Assembly (NCBI RefSeq): GCF_000425225.1
Contig: NZ_AULJ01000033.1
Location: forward strand, 16,476-80,475
Reading direction: 5' to 3'
Source: Pontibacillus marinus BH030004 = DSM 16465
GTDB taxonomy: Bacteria > Bacillota > Bacilli > Bacillales > BH030062
DNA: 64,000 bases
The first letter of the stretch is position 1. Every line of letters starts with the position of its first letter. Below, piece after piece: positions 51,622 to 60,765 of the stretch. Under the pieces are notes generated by a model. That model was not told the origin of the DNA. It saw only the letters and a list, made by a program, of their open reading frames with translations, and did no database searches. The position numbers and the translations under genes were made by a program.

Positions 51622-52425
51622 ATGTCAAAGCTTTTCTATTTATACGGAATTATACCTCAACATGAACAGAAAGAATCTCAATTGCCATCACTTAAGGGAC
51701 TGGATGATAAACATGACGTGTACTTGTTGCCGTTTGGTGAAATCGTAGCTGTCGGTTGCAACTTAGATGAACAGGAATATGGTGAGGATCAACTTCACGA
51801 AAAAACCAACCAAATGGAATGGGTACAAGATAAAGCTTATCATCATCACAATACATTACTTACGATCAGAGAACATTTTACCGTTATTCCAATGAAGTTT
51901 TGTACGATTTATTCTAGTGAAGCAAGCTTAAAGCAGATGCTTGAATCGCAACATGAGAATTTGGTGGTTCAATTATCCTCATTAGAAAATAAAGAGGAAT
52001 GGAACCTTAAAATATATTGTGACTCGGTTAAGTTTAAGGAACAAGTAGAAGCTCACAATTTCAATATAGAGGCGAAAAAAGAGGAGATCTCCCAGATGTC
52101 TCCTGGAAGGCAGTATCTAGAAAGGAGAAAGCTTGAGCAACTCATTAATGAAGAAGTTCAAAAAGAACAACAAGCCTTTTGTGCTGAGCTTCATCAAGAA
52201 TTGGAAAGCTATTCTCAGAATAGTGCCGTGAAGAAAAACTGGAATAAAGATGTTACAGGCAGAACCGAAGATATGTGTTGGAATAGTGCCTATTTATTCT
52301 CAACTACCAATGTAGATCATGTTTTGAAGAGGATAACAGAATTTAAATCAGAAGCTGCCGAAAAAGGATGGGAAATTGAAGCTACAGGACCATGGCCTGC
52401 CTATCATTTTGCAAATCTATCTTAA
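51622..52425 (+). CDS. gvpL: Gas vesicle protein GvpL
   Basis: 267 residues, second GvpL/GvpF family member. Features: LFYLYGIIPQHEQ, VVAVGCNLDEQEYG-type first domain, TVIPMKFCTIYSSEASLKQML, a charged helical region with SPGRQYLERRKLEQLI, and the terminal EATGPWPAYHFANLS. It can bind several Gvp proteins as scaffold. ATG 51622 follows GTGAGGAAG; the frame to 51580 overlaps gvpG and is not conserved. Confidence 0.92.
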   Translation: MSKLFYLYGIIPQHEQKESQLPSLKGLDDKHDVYLLPFGEIVAVGCNLDEQEYGEDQLHEKTNQMEWVQDKAYHHHNTLLTIREHFTVIPMKFCTIYSSEASLKQMLESQHENLVVQLSSLENKEEWNLKIYCDSVKFKEQVEAHNFNIEAKKEEISQMSPGRQYLERRKLEQLINEEVQKEQQAFCAELHQELESYSQNSAVKKNWNKDVTGRTEDMCWNSAYLFSTTNVDHVLKRITEFKSEAAEKGWEIEATGPWPAYHFANLS

Positions 52426-52440
52426 AGCGAGGCAAATACG

Positions 52441-52701
52441 ATGTCGCATAGAGAAAACTTTGAAAATAGAGATATTGCTTTGATAGATATTTTGGATACT
52501 GTACTTGATAAGGGTGTAGCCATTAAGGGAGATATCATTATTTCAATCGCAGATATAGACCTTGTTTATCTTGATCTGCGCGTTTTGATCTCAGCAGTAG
52601 AAACACTTGTTCAGGCTGATGAGAAAACAGCTAATCTTCTATCTTCTAAGCAATTTGATCATGAGAAGGAGGAATTGGAGTATGCCAATGAGCGATCTTG
52701 A
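52441..52701 (+). CDS. gvpS: Gas vesicle protein GvpS (GvpA/J family)
   Basis: 86 residues, GvpA-like core with ALIDILDTVLDKGVAIKGDIIISIADIDLVYLDLRVLISAVETL and a charged tail. Placement between gvpL and gvpK is that of gvpS in P. megaterium; the sequence is of the J/S/M minor shell type, thought to start or cap vesicle growth. ATG 52441 follows GCGAGG. The gene overlaps gvpK by 20 bases. Confidence 0.88.
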   Translation: MSHRENFENRDIALIDILDTVLDKGVAIKGDIIISIADIDLVYLDLRVLISAVETLVQADEKTANLLSSKQFDHEKEELEYANERS

Positions 52702-52981
52702 ACAGAAAACTCCAACATCCGGTAGGATCAACTTAGATCCTGATAAAGCAGAACAAGGGTTGGGTCAACTTGTACTTACGGTCATTGAACTTTTAAGACA
52801 ATTAGTTGAACGTCATGCCATTCGGCGGGTTGATGGCGGAACTCTTTCAGAAGAAGAAATTGAAAAGCTTGGAGTAGCTTTAATGAATTTAGAGGTTAAG
52901 ATGGATGAATTAAAAGACATTTTCGAATTAGAAGATGAAGATTTAAATATTGACCTAGGTCCTTTGGGTAATTTGCTTTAA
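52682..52981 (+). CDS. gvpK: Gas vesicle protein GvpK
   Basis: 99 residues. Family core RINLDPDKAEQGLGQLVLTVIELLRQLVERHAIRRVDGGTLSEEEIEKLG, then LEVKMDELKDIFELEDEDLNIDLGPLGNLL, the typical C-terminus. Essential minor component in other systems; exact role unclear. ATG 52682 follows AAGGAGG at nine bases within the end of gvpS, so the two are translationally coupled. ATG 52688 is an alternative. Confidence 0.92.
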   Translation: MPMSDLEQKTPTSGRINLDPDKAEQGLGQLVLTVIELLRQLVERHAIRRVDGGTLSEEEIEKLGVALMNLEVKMDELKDIFELEDEDLNIDLGPLGNLL

Positions 52982-52998
52982 AAGGAGTGGATTCACGA

Positions 52999-53298
52999 AT
53001 GAGTATTGAACACCCCACTCAGTCGAGCAGTATCGTAGATGTTTTAGAAACGGTTTTAGACAAAGGTGTAGTCATTGCTGGAGATGTAAAAGTTAACTTA
53101 GCAGATGTTGAATTATTGACGATTAAAATAAGGTTGATTATTGCTTCAGTAGATAAGGCGAAAGAGATTGGTATGGATTGGTGGGAAACCGACCCTTATT
53201 TAAGTTCCAAAGCAGCTAACCAAACTCAAAAAGAGCTAGAAGAGGAAAATAATCAACTTAAGAAGCGCATTGAACAGCTTGAAGAAAAAATGGAATAA
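52999..53298 (+). CDS. gvpJ: Gas vesicle protein GvpJ
   Basis: 99 residues, GvpA-like core SIVDVLETVLDKGVVIAGDVKVNLADVELLTIKIRLIIASVDKAKEIGMDWWE, followed by a leucine-zipper-like coiled coil to the end (ELEEENNQLKKRIEQLEEKME). GvpJ is a minor shell protein that helps set vesicle shape. ATG 52999 follows AAAGGAGTGG; the GTG at 52987 abuts that signal. Confidence 0.9.
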   Translation: MSIEHPTQSSSIVDVLETVLDKGVVIAGDVKVNLADVELLTIKIRLIIASVDKAKEIGMDWWETDPYLSSKAANQTQKELEEENNQLKKRIEQLEEKME

Positions 53299-53336
53299 CG
53301 TATTAAAAAATATGAAAATTGAAGGGAGAAATAAAT

Positions 53337-53702
53337 ATGACAACACAACAAGAAAGCGTTAATAAAACAACAAAAACGATTAGTAAATCAGGCTTTTTGA
53401 CTGGAACGATTATTGGAAGTGTTGTAGGCGCAACAGCAAGCTTACTTCTTGCACCTAAAGGCGGAAAAGAACTTAGAAATGATTTGTCACAACAATCTAA
53501 GGTGGTATTAGATAAAGGTAAGGATTTAAAAGATCGTACGAGTGAGAAATCAAAGAAGTTACTGAACCCAGGTGAGAATAAAGATGAAACTACTGGAGAA
53601 GAAACAAATGAACATGAACTTTCCACAACAAATCATGACCCCTTTCCAGTTGAATTAAGCGAAGTCCCACCAGCGAACTTAGAGGGAGAGAAAGGGAAGT
53701 AG
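53337..53702 (+). CDS. YtxH-domain gas vesicle accessory protein (GvpT-like), copy 1
   Basis: 121 residues. One hydrophobic helix (GFLTGTIIGSVVGATASLLLAPKGGKELR) is the YtxH signature, followed by a charged helix (QQSKVVLDKGKDLKDRTSEKSKKLL) and an acidic Pro/Glu-rich tail. The position after gvpJ matches gvpT of P. megaterium. ATG 53337 follows AAGGGAGAAATAA. A near-identical second copy follows 117 bases downstream, so this is a recent duplication in which the tails diverged. Confidence 0.78.
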   Translation: MTTQQESVNKTTKTISKSGFLTGTIIGSVVGATASLLLAPKGGKELRNDLSQQSKVVLDKGKDLKDRTSEKSKKLLNPGENKDETTGEETNEHELSTTNHDPFPVELSEVPPANLEGEKGK

Positions 53703-53774
53703 GTGCCTGTCACCACCCGTTTTTTGTCGAACGATGTTGAAGTTTTCGACACAAATCGGGCGGTGCCAGGCACC
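53702..53774. repeat. GGTGCCTGTCACC hairpin repeat between the YtxH genes
   Basis: GGTGCCTGTCACCACCCG pairs with CGGGCGGTGCCAGGCACC (mismatched once or twice) and inside it GTCGAA pairs with TTCGAC. The left end overlaps the stop codon of the first YtxH gene. Best-kept copy of this family in the window. Confidence 0.8.
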
Positions 53775-53819
53775 AATACAAGATGAAGCAAAAACATAGT
53801 ATAGAAGGGAGAAATAATT

Positions 53820-54125
53820 ATGACAAACACAACAGCAAACGTAAAACAAGCAACAAAAGCAACTAGTAAAAAAGGACTCGTTACAGGTACCATTATTGGA
53901 GGTGTTGTGGGAGCTACAGCAAGCTTACTTCTTGCTCCAAAAGGTGGTAAGGAGCTGAGAGAAGATCTATCACAGCAATCTAAGGTTGCATTGGATAAAG
54001 GGAAAGACTTAAAGGATCGGACAACTGAAAAATCTAAGAAGCTCTTAAATACATCCGATAAGAATGACGGACCATTGCCTGCTGAAGATCAGGAAACGCC
54101 TCCGGTAAGTGAACAGAACAGTTAA
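53820..54125 (+). CDS. YtxH-domain gas vesicle accessory protein, copy 2
   Basis: 101 residues, near-copy of the preceding gene: GLVTGTIIGGVVGATASLLLAPKGGKELREDLSQQSK and KGKDLKDRTTEKSKKLLN are kept, the tail is shorter. The same ribosome-binding stretch (AAGGGAGAAATAATT) precedes the start. It sits after the hairpin repeat and before the cluster terminator. Function as for copy 1; perhaps membrane or vesicle-surface attachment (inference). Confidence 0.75.
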   Translation: MTNTTANVKQATKATSKKGLVTGTIIGGVVGATASLLLAPKGGKELREDLSQQSKVALDKGKDLKDRTTEKSKKLLNTSDKNDGPLPAEDQETPPVSEQNS

Positions 54126-54146
54126 TCGGGTGGTGCGAGGTACCTG

Positions 54147-54192
54147 GAAGCATACTCACTGCGTAAAGATTACGGTGAGTATGCTTCTTTTT
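54147..54192 (+). terminator. Terminator of the gas vesicle cluster
   Basis: AAGCATACTCAC (54148-54159) pairs with GTGAGTATGCTT (54175-54186) and runs into T. A partial GGTGGTGCGAGGTACC repeat word lies just before it (54130-54145). The gap to 54432 holds the next promoter region and nothing else clear. Confidence 0.85.
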
Positions 54193-54432
54193 TAATAGGA
54201 AAAATGTACAAACGACCCGCCAGAAAGTTTTTGATGAAAATTTTATACCATAACGTTAATCAGTTTATCCTCTCTCACAACAGCAATTACACGCTCAATA
54301 AAAGGAAAAATTTACATAAAATTTAACAAGCAATCTATTGCGCTCTCCCCCTGTTATTGTAGTATAGTTAGAATAGACAAAATTTTTCAACAAAATAGAG
54401 AAGGATTGTTGTGTTAGGAGGAATTGAAACGA

Positions 54433-55392
54433 ATGACCCAGCAAACGTTTATCTACAATTCAAAGTTACATGATTTGTTTCAGAATATCCAAAAAGTAAT
54501 GATCGGAAAAAGCGAAGTGACAACCCTTAGTATCGTGGCGTTATTAGCCAGAGGGCATGTACTACTTGAAGACGTTCCAGGAGTGGGGAAGACGATGCTT
54601 GTAAAAGCGTTGTCCAAATCTGTAGATTCTGAGTTTAAAAGAATTCAATTCACGCCAGATTTACTTCCTTCAGATGTAACGGGTGTGTCTATATACAATC
54701 CGAAAGAATTAGAATTTGAATTTCGACCAGGTCCTATTTTAGGGAACATTGTGTTAGCGGATGAAATTAACCGTACCTCCCCTAAAACTCAGTCCTCATT
54801 ACTAGAGGGGATGGAAGAAGGAAGCATTACCGTTGATGGATTAACGGTTCCTTTGAAGAATCCTTTCTTTGTTATGGCGACGCAAAATCCAATTGAATAT
54901 GAAGGAACGTACCCATTACCAGAGGCTCAGCTTGACCGTTTCCTTTTAAAGCTAAGCATGGGTTACCCAACAGAAAAAGAAGAAATGCAAATGTTGAACA
55001 ATGTTTCGAGAAGCCATCCGATTCATGCTTTAGAAGCTGTGATGTCACAGGAAGAACTGATTGACTGCCAACAGCAGGTTGATGAGGTATATATAGATCA
55101 AAATGTCCAACGATATATTATTGATATTGTGACGAAGACTAGAAATCATGCATCGACATACTTAGGTGTGAGTCCGCGTGGTTCGATTGCGTTAATGAAA
55201 GCAGCTAAAGCATATGCATTTATCCATGACCGTGATTATGTATTACCGGATGATGTGAAATACTTAGCTCCGTTCGTGTTAGCGCACCGTATTATTTTAA
55301 CGTCAGAGTCTAAATTTGAAGGGGTAACAGCTTTAGGATTAATTCAGGAACTCTTAGAGAAAACTTCAATACCTGTACGCAGGGAAAAATAA
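54433..55392 (+). CDS. MoxR family AAA+ ATPase (YeaC-like)
   Basis: 319 residues. AAA+ chaperone-type ATPase with Walker A DVPGVGKTML, Walker B LADEINR, sensor 1 MATQNPIEYEG and PEAQLDRF, sensor 2 SPRGSIALMKA. MoxR proteins help assemble or activate membrane and metal-containing partners, often with VWA or DUF58 proteins. ATG 54433 lies 11 bases after AGGAGG; TTG 54424 is closer but too near. It is first in the Bacillus-like series MoxR, DUF58, transglutaminase, guaA, and is not the gas vesicle ATPase GvpN. Confidence 0.92.
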   Translation: MTQQTFIYNSKLHDLFQNIQKVMIGKSEVTTLSIVALLARGHVLLEDVPGVGKTMLVKALSKSVDSEFKRIQFTPDLLPSDVTGVSIYNPKELEFEFRPGPILGNIVLADEINRTSPKTQSSLLEGMEEGSITVDGLTVPLKNPFFVMATQNPIEYEGTYPLPEAQLDRFLLKLSMGYPTEKEEMQMLNNVSRSHPIHALEAVMSQEELIDCQQQVDEVYIDQNVQRYIIDIVTKTRNHASTYLGVSPRGSIALMKAAKAYAFIHDRDYVLPDDVKYLAPFVLAHRIILTSESKFEGVTALGLIQELLEKTSIPVRREK

Positions 55393-55393
55393 T

Positions 55394-56659
55394 ATGAAGA
55401 ACTACTTGTCACTCATTGGAAAGCTGTTATTCATTGGTGTACTATTTGGCGTTCTTTATGCTTACGCCATGTTTCAGGGGGGCTTTGTGAGCTGGTTTCT
55501 ATTCTATGCCATGCTTCCATTTATCCTCTACATGATCTGCATCATTTTTTATCCCCTTTCAAGATGGAAGATTACAAGGTCGATGTCCAAATCGATATTA
55601 CAATCAGGTGATTCCGTAACAGCCTATCTCACGATCAGAAGAAAGATTCCATTCCCTTTATATTACTGTATCATTGAGGAATATGTGCCGGAGTCTTTAG
55701 AAAGAAAAGGGAGTAGGTCGGAAACATATCAATACATGAGCAATCCAAGTGCTTTATCCAATAAACAAAAAGTGAAGAGCGTTGCTTTTCCTTGGTTTAA
55801 GAGAAAATTTGAATTCCGATATGAATTTTCACAGGTTCCGAGAGGTGAACACCATTTTCATACGATTCGTGTGCGTACAGGAGACTTACTAGGTTTTGTT
55901 AAGAAGCAAGCTTATTTTACTGTTCCGAGTAACATCTTGGTATATCCGCATCGCCGAAAGGTGCAAATAAGTAAACGCGTCAACAGTTTTGAAGAGGGGG
56001 CAGCACCTTCTTTTTCCCCTGCTAAACGTGATACAACCGTCGTAACTGGTGTTCGAGAATATATGCCAGGTGATAAATTCTCCTGGATTGATTGGAAAAC
56101 AACAGCAAAGAAAAATGCTGTTATGACAAAAGAGTTTGAACAACAGAAAAGTTCAGATATTCTGCTCGTGTTAGATGCAGAGGAAAGTGATGAGGAGAAG
56201 CGTCTTGCATTTGAAGGATGTGTGGAATTATCCGCATCCTTAATTCATGCTTATAAAGGAATGTCTTCTCAGTTGGCATTTCTATCACTAGGTGAAGAAC
56301 CTCGCTATTTTCCGTTTACAAAAGATCAGGATCAGCAGGTTTTCATGAATCAACATCTGGCACGCATTGAACCTGATGGAAAAGTTCCTTTTGCGGATGC
56401 AATATTAAGGCAGCAACAATCCATGCCGAATAATTTGATTGTCATGCTTGTAACACGCAAAATAACTGCGCATTTAAAGTCATCTGTTATTCGTCTAAAG
56501 CAAAACAATGCCAGAGTGGTATTGTTTCTAATTGATTCGCATGAACGAATTACTGGATCTGAAGAGCAAATGCTTCGAGAGTTAACGATAAGTGGCATTG
56601 TCGTGAATGTTTTGACAGAGTCACAAATGACACAGCAACAATTTGAGGTGAACACATAA
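55394..56659 (+). CDS. DUF58 domain protein (YeaD-like)
   Basis: 421 residues. Two N-terminal membrane helices (about 8-50), a beta-sandwich region, and the DUF58 core with YMPGDKFSWIDWKTTAKKNAVMTKEFEQQ followed by a VWA-like part starting ILLVLDAEESD. It probably forms a membrane complex activated by the MoxR ATPase before it. The gene starts two bases after the moxR stop and its stop shares a base with the next start, so all three are co-translated. Confidence 0.9.
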   Translation: MKNYLSLIGKLLFIGVLFGVLYAYAMFQGGFVSWFLFYAMLPFILYMICIIFYPLSRWKITRSMSKSILQSGDSVTAYLTIRRKIPFPLYYCIIEEYVPESLERKGSRSETYQYMSNPSALSNKQKVKSVAFPWFKRKFEFRYEFSQVPRGEHHFHTIRVRTGDLLGFVKKQAYFTVPSNILVYPHRRKVQISKRVNSFEEGAAPSFSPAKRDTTVVTGVREYMPGDKFSWIDWKTTAKKNAVMTKEFEQQKSSDILLVLDAEESDEEKRLAFEGCVELSASLIHAYKGMSSQLAFLSLGEEPRYFPFTKDQDQQVFMNQHLARIEPDGKVPFADAILRQQQSMPNNLIVMLVTRKITAHLKSSVIRLKQNNARVVLFLIDSHERITGSEEQMLRELTISGIVVNVLTESQMTQQQFEVNT

Positions 56660-58869
56660 TGGCGAATACCTCACAGGATAATCGACAATTGTTTTTTAGA
56701 GGAATTGTCTATCTATGTGGTTTTTTACTTTTTTGGGAATGGCTTAGACCGTTAGAGGAAGTAACGGATACATCGGATATTTCAATATTTGTCATTTATG
56801 CAGCCTTTTGCTTCTTTTTATCGTTTATCCAGCTTCCTTGGTACTTCTCTACACCCCTAAAATTAGTAGGTCTTGCCTTTATTTTAGATGGGCTTTATAT
56901 GCCACAACGCTTTTTATCAAAAGAGTGGTTTGGGTTCTTCTATGAACACATCCAATATAACGTGAATGTGATTATGGATTTTCAGTGGTGGGAGATGACA
57001 CCACTCTTCCGCAGTTTACTCTTCTTACTGCTACTGTGGTTGATGAGCTACCTGCTTTACTATTGGTTTGTGGTTGCCAAGCGGATTAGCTTTTTCGTGA
57101 TTTTAACGATTATTTACTTAACAATTCTAGATACCTTTACGGTGTATGAGGCGAAGGTTCCGATTATCCGTACCTTCTTAGTCTCATTAACGATCATGGG
57201 AGTATCAAGCTTTGTGAAGGAAATGGAGAAGGAATCGATTAATCTTCGAGAACGGAAAGCATCGTATATTTGGGTGATCCCTCTAATTCTGGTTGTATTG
57301 GCCTCTAGTGTTGTGGGATATGCTGCTCCGAAGCAAGTCTCCCAATGGCCAGATCCAGTTCCGTTTATTAAGTCTACTGCTACAGGCTTTGGTAGTGGTG
57401 GCTCTGGTGGAAGTATTCAAAAGGTTGGATATGGTACCAATGATGAGCGTCTAGGTGGATCCTTTGTGCAAGACGATTCTCTTGTGTTTCAGGCTCTTGC
57501 CAAAGATGATCACTATTGGCGTATTGAAACGAAGGAAGTTTACACAGGTAAAGGCTGGGTCCGTGATGACCAAGGATTCTTTCAAGAAGTACCTAGTCAA
57601 AACCTCGTGAATGTACTTCCTTATTCAGATGAAGTAAAAACAGAGAAAAAGAATGCCCTAATCGCTTTGGAGGATCGTGCATCTTTTTCAAAATTAGTTT
57701 ATCCCTATGGAATTCAAAAGGTTTTAGGCAGTAGGGCTGAATCTTTTGAACTGAACAGAACAACTGGGGAGATTTTACCGCAGAGAAATGGTGAAACAAT
57801 AAAACTTGATCGTTTTAGTCTATCTTATAACCAACCTTCTTTTTCTTTTAAACAGCTACGAAATGCATCTACTCAAGACCCTAAAAATATTAAAGAGCAA
57901 TATACACAGCTGCCTGAAAGTTTACCTGATCGAGTTCGTCAGTTAGCAGCTACGATCGTTGAAGGAAAGGATAATCGATATGATAAGGCTAAAGCTATTG
58001 AAGGTTACTTTTCTCGAAATGGCTTTGAGTACGATACGCAGGACATCCCAGTTCCAGATGAAAGTGAAGATTATGTAGCAAAATTCTTATTTGAAACAAA
58101 ACGTGGCTACTGTGATAATTACTCAACTTCCATGGTTGTTTTGCTAAGAAGCCTTGGCATCCCAACTCGTTGGGCAAAAGGGTTTACAGGTGGGACAGAA
58201 GCAGAACAGGTTGAATATAACGGTGAAATGTATAATAAGTTTGATGTAAAAAGTTCAAATGCTCACTCCTGGCCTGAGGTTTACTTCCCAGGTGTAGGTT
58301 GGGTTCCATTTGAGCCTACTCAGGGTTTTTCGAATCCTACAGAAATGTACATCGAGGAAACGGATGATAATGAAGAGGAGGACCAGGCGACAAATCTTCC
58401 TGACCAGTCTATGCAGGACCCTATGCAAAAACCAGAGTCCATGCAAGAAGACCTATTTGATGAGTCTAATGGTGGATTGTCTTCATCTGAACCATGGATA
58501 CCTACTAAAGTGTTACTTGGCATTATAGCTGGAGTGATTCTTTTAGCTGGTTTACTATTCTTCTATCGATTCCATATTCAAATGGTTTACTATAAGTGGC
58601 GTTTCTATCGAAATCCAAATAAAGAAAATTATGAAGCGGCTTATCTTTTCTTATTAAAATCATTAGATGTAAAAGAGAAGATTACTCGCTCTCCTCAACA
58701 AAGCTTGAGAGAGTATGCCCGTGAAGTTGATTCGTTCTATCAATCTCGAGATATGGGGATTCTCACCCATCACTATGAGCGATTGTTATACCGTAACGAT
58801 CTCCAGGGGCAACCTTGGGATAAGGTTAAGGAATTGTGGGAAAATTTAATTAAAAAGACATTGTCTTGA
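56659..58869 (+). CDS. Transglutaminase-like membrane protein (YebA-like)
   Basis: 736 residues. Five to six N-terminal helices (about 10-215), a large extracellular domain with a transglutaminase-like site (Cys in ETKRGYCDNYSTSMVVLLRSLGIPTRWAKGF, His in SSNAHSWPEVYFPGVGWVPFEPT), an acidic linker (about 570-610), one more helix and a cytoplasmic DUF4129-like tail with SLREYAREV. The catalytic Cys-His-Asp triad seems complete, so a cell-surface peptidase or cross-linking role is possible. It closes the MoxR/DUF58 operon, and its stop overlaps the guaA promoter. Confidence 0.9.
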   Translation: MANTSQDNRQLFFRGIVYLCGFLLFWEWLRPLEEVTDTSDISIFVIYAAFCFFLSFIQLPWYFSTPLKLVGLAFILDGLYMPQRFLSKEWFGFFYEHIQYNVNVIMDFQWWEMTPLFRSLLFLLLLWLMSYLLYYWFVVAKRISFFVILTIIYLTILDTFTVYEAKVPIIRTFLVSLTIMGVSSFVKEMEKESINLRERKASYIWVIPLILVVLASSVVGYAAPKQVSQWPDPVPFIKSTATGFGSGGSGGSIQKVGYGTNDERLGGSFVQDDSLVFQALAKDDHYWRIETKEVYTGKGWVRDDQGFFQEVPSQNLVNVLPYSDEVKTEKKNALIALEDRASFSKLVYPYGIQKVLGSRAESFELNRTTGEILPQRNGETIKLDRFSLSYNQPSFSFKQLRNASTQDPKNIKEQYTQLPESLPDRVRQLAATIVEGKDNRYDKAKAIEGYFSRNGFEYDTQDIPVPDESEDYVAKFLFETKRGYCDNYSTSMVVLLRSLGIPTRWAKGFTGGTEAEQVEYNGEMYNKFDVKSSNAHSWPEVYFPGVGWVPFEPTQGFSNPTEMYIEETDDNEEEDQATNLPDQSMQDPMQKPESMQEDLFDESNGGLSSSEPWIPTKVLLGIIAGVILLAGLLFFYRFHIQMVYYKWRFYRNPNKENYEAAYLFLLKSLDVKEKITRSPQQSLREYAREVDSFYQSRDMGILTHHYERLLYRNDLQGQPWDKVKELWENLIKKTLS

Positions 58870-58894
58870 CCTTCATGACCTGCCTTGATAGAAT
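58866..58894 (+). promoter_or_regulatory. Promoter of guaA overlapping the previous stop
   Basis: TTGACC (58866-58871), exactly 17 bases, TAGAAT (58889-58894). The -35 box covers the stop codon of the transglutaminase gene. Transcription would start about 15 bases before the riboswitch. Confidence 0.65.
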
Positions 58895-58913
58895 GAGTGC
58901 AACTTAATAAGAG

Positions 58914-59052
58914 ACCTTCATATATCCTCGATAATACGGTTCGAGAGTCTCTACCGGAGCACCGATAATGCTCTGACTATGAAGGCAGAAGCCGTGTGAG
59001 TTATATGTATACAGGGGATTTCTGCCTTCTATGGGCAGAAATCCCTTTTTTT
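58914..59052 (+). promoter_or_regulatory. Guanine-type purine riboswitch before guaA
   Basis: Aptamer 58914-58986: P1 strands CCTTCATA / TATGAAGG, P2 around CTCGATAATACGGTTCGAG, the GTCTCTACC junction, P3 with GAGCACCGATAATGCTC, and J3/1 with GACTAT. The C of GACTAT is the specificity base, indicating guanine or hypoxanthine. Expression platform: GGGATTTCTGCC pairs with GGCAGAAATCCC plus seven T (terminator), while GAAGGCAGAA (58981-58990) can pair with TTCTGCCTTC as antiterminator. So guanine should switch guaA off by early termination. Confidence 0.92.
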
Positions 59053-59124
59053 ATTGAACCTCTTAATAGGTTTATAGCGATCTTGCATGAAAAATAGAAA
59101 CCATTAATAAAGGAGATGACATAC

Positions 59125-60663
59125 ATGAGCCAGGTAAATGACATGATTCTTGTACTCGACTTTGGTAGTCAGTATAATCAGCTGATTACAAGACGAATCC
59201 GTGAGTTCGGTGTGTATAGTGAATTGCATTCTCACAGACTAACAGCGGAAGACATTCGCCGTATGAACCCGAAAGGTATTATTCTTTCAGGTGGTCCGAA
59301 TAGCGTGTATGAGGAGAATAGTTTCAGGTGCGACCCGGAAATATTTGACCTCGATATACCGGTTTTAGGTATTTGTTATGGGATGCAATTAATGACCCAT
59401 CATTTTGGAGGAAACGTACAACGAGCAGATGAACGTGAATATGGAAAAGCAAACATCCATGTTCAGGAATCACCTCGCTTGTTCGGAGGCCTTCCAAAAG
59501 AACAAGTTGTTTGGATGAGTCATAGTGATAAAGTAATTGAAGCTCCTCAAGGATTCGCGGTAGATGCTGTGAATGAGTCATGTCCTGTAGCGGCTATGAG
59601 TCATCAAGAGAAATCTTTATATGGGGTTCAATTCCACCCAGAAGTTCGTCATTCCGAATATGGTAATGATTTATTGAAACAGTTTGTGTTTCAGATCTGT
59701 GAATCCAAAGCAGAATGGACCATGGAAAACCTTGTTGAGTTAGAAGTTGAAAAAATTCGCGAACAGGTAGGCGACCAAAAAGTCCTTTGTGCTCTAAGTG
59801 GTGGCGTGGATTCTTCTGTAGTTGCAGCACTTATTCATAAAGCCATCGGTGACCAATTAACGTGTATCTTTGTAGATCACGGACTATTACGTAAAAATGA
59901 AGCGGATAGTGTTATGGAAACGTTCGGCGGTGACTTTAATATGAACGTTATTAAAGTAGATGCTCAAGAACGTTTTATGTCTAAACTTCATGGCGTTTCG
60001 GATCCTGAAGAAAAGCGTAAGATCATCGGTAATGAATTTATATATGTGTTCGATGATGAAGCAGATAAACTGAAGGATATTGACTTTTTGGCTCAAGGTA
60101 CCCTTTATACAGATATTATTGAAAGTGGTACAGAAACAGCGCAAACGATAAAATCTCACCACAACGTAGGTGGTCTTCCTGAGAATATGCAATTTAAGCT
60201 AATTGAGCCTTTGAATACGTTGTTTAAAGATGAAGTGAGGGCGTTAGGTACAGAGCTTGGTGTTCCTGATGAAATCGTATGGCGCCAACCATTCCCAGGA
60301 CCTGGACTAGCGATTCGTGTACTAGGTGAGATTACAGAAGAAAAACTTGAGATCGTACGTGAATCTGATGCTGTTCTTCGCGATGAAATTAAAAAAGCAG
60401 GCTTGGATCGTGATGTTTGGCAGTATTTCACAGTATTACCTGACTTCCGTAGTGTTGGTGTTATGGGGGATGCCAGAACGTATGATTATACGGTTGGAAT
60501 CCGCGCAGTTACTTCAGTGGACGGTATGACATCTGATTGGGCGCGTATTCCATTCGATATACTTGAAAAGATTTCGAACAGAATTGTAAATGAAGTCCAG
60601 CATGTTAATCGTATTGTGTATGACGTAACGAGTAAGCCGCCTTCAACGATTGAATGGGAATAA
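59125..60663 (+). CDS. guaA: GMP synthase (glutamine-hydrolysing)
   Basis: 512 residues. Converts XMP to GMP with ATP and glutamine. N-terminal class I amidotransferase with catalytic Cys in [10 protein letters not shown], and His/Glu in [11 protein letters not shown]; then the PP-loop ATP pyrophosphatase domain with [14 protein letters not shown], and the C-terminal dimer domain with [13 protein letters not shown] and ending [14 protein letters not shown] 59125 follows AAAGGAG at nine bases (ATG 59116 abuts it). It is controlled by the guanine riboswitch before it and followed by pbuG, as in Bacillus. Confidence 0.98.
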   Translation: MSQVNDMILVLDFGSQYNQLITRRIREFGVYSELHSHRLTAEDIRRMNPKGIILSGGPNSVYEENSFRCDPEIFDLDIPVLGICYGMQLMTHHFGGNVQRADEREYGKANIHVQESPRLFGGLPKEQVVWMSHSDKVIEAPQGFAVDAVNESCPVAAMSHQEKSLYGVQFHPEVRHSEYGNDLLKQFVFQICESKAEWTMENLVELEVEKIREQVGDQKVLCALSGGVDSSVVAALIHKAIGDQLTCIFVDHGLLRKNEADSVMETFGGDFNMNVIKVDAQERFMSKLHGVSDPEEKRKIIGNEFIYVFDDEADKLKDIDFLAQGTLYTDIIESGTETAQTIKSHHNVGGLPENMQFKLIEPLNTLFKDEVRALGTELGVPDEIVWRQPFPGPGLAIRVLGEITEEKLEIVRESDAVLRDEIKKAGLDRDVWQYFTVLPDFRSVGVMGDARTYDYTVGIRAVTSVDGMTSDWARIPFDILEKISNRIVNEVQHVNRIVYDVTSKPPSTIEWE

Positions 60664-60744
60664 AAGCGAATGTTTTCTCTGATAAATGTAAATAATGTTC
60701 GTTTTTAATGTTGACTCTTGTCGAAATGACTAGTAAGATGGTCA

Positions 60745-60750
60745 TATAAT
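60745..60750 (+). promoter_or_regulatory. TATAAT -10 box before the pbuG riboswitch
   Basis: A perfect -10 box about 20 bases before the aptamer. No -35 box with standard spacing is seen (TTGACT lies 28 bases away), so the full promoter is unclear. Confidence 0.4.
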
Positions 60751-60765
60751 AAATGAATAACAACC

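Noticed and set aside
54433..55392. AAA+ ATPase beside the gas vesicle cluster as the missing GvpN
   Set aside because: Motifs and the following DUF58 and transglutaminase genes identify it as a MoxR/YeaC protein with its own transcription unit after the cluster terminator.
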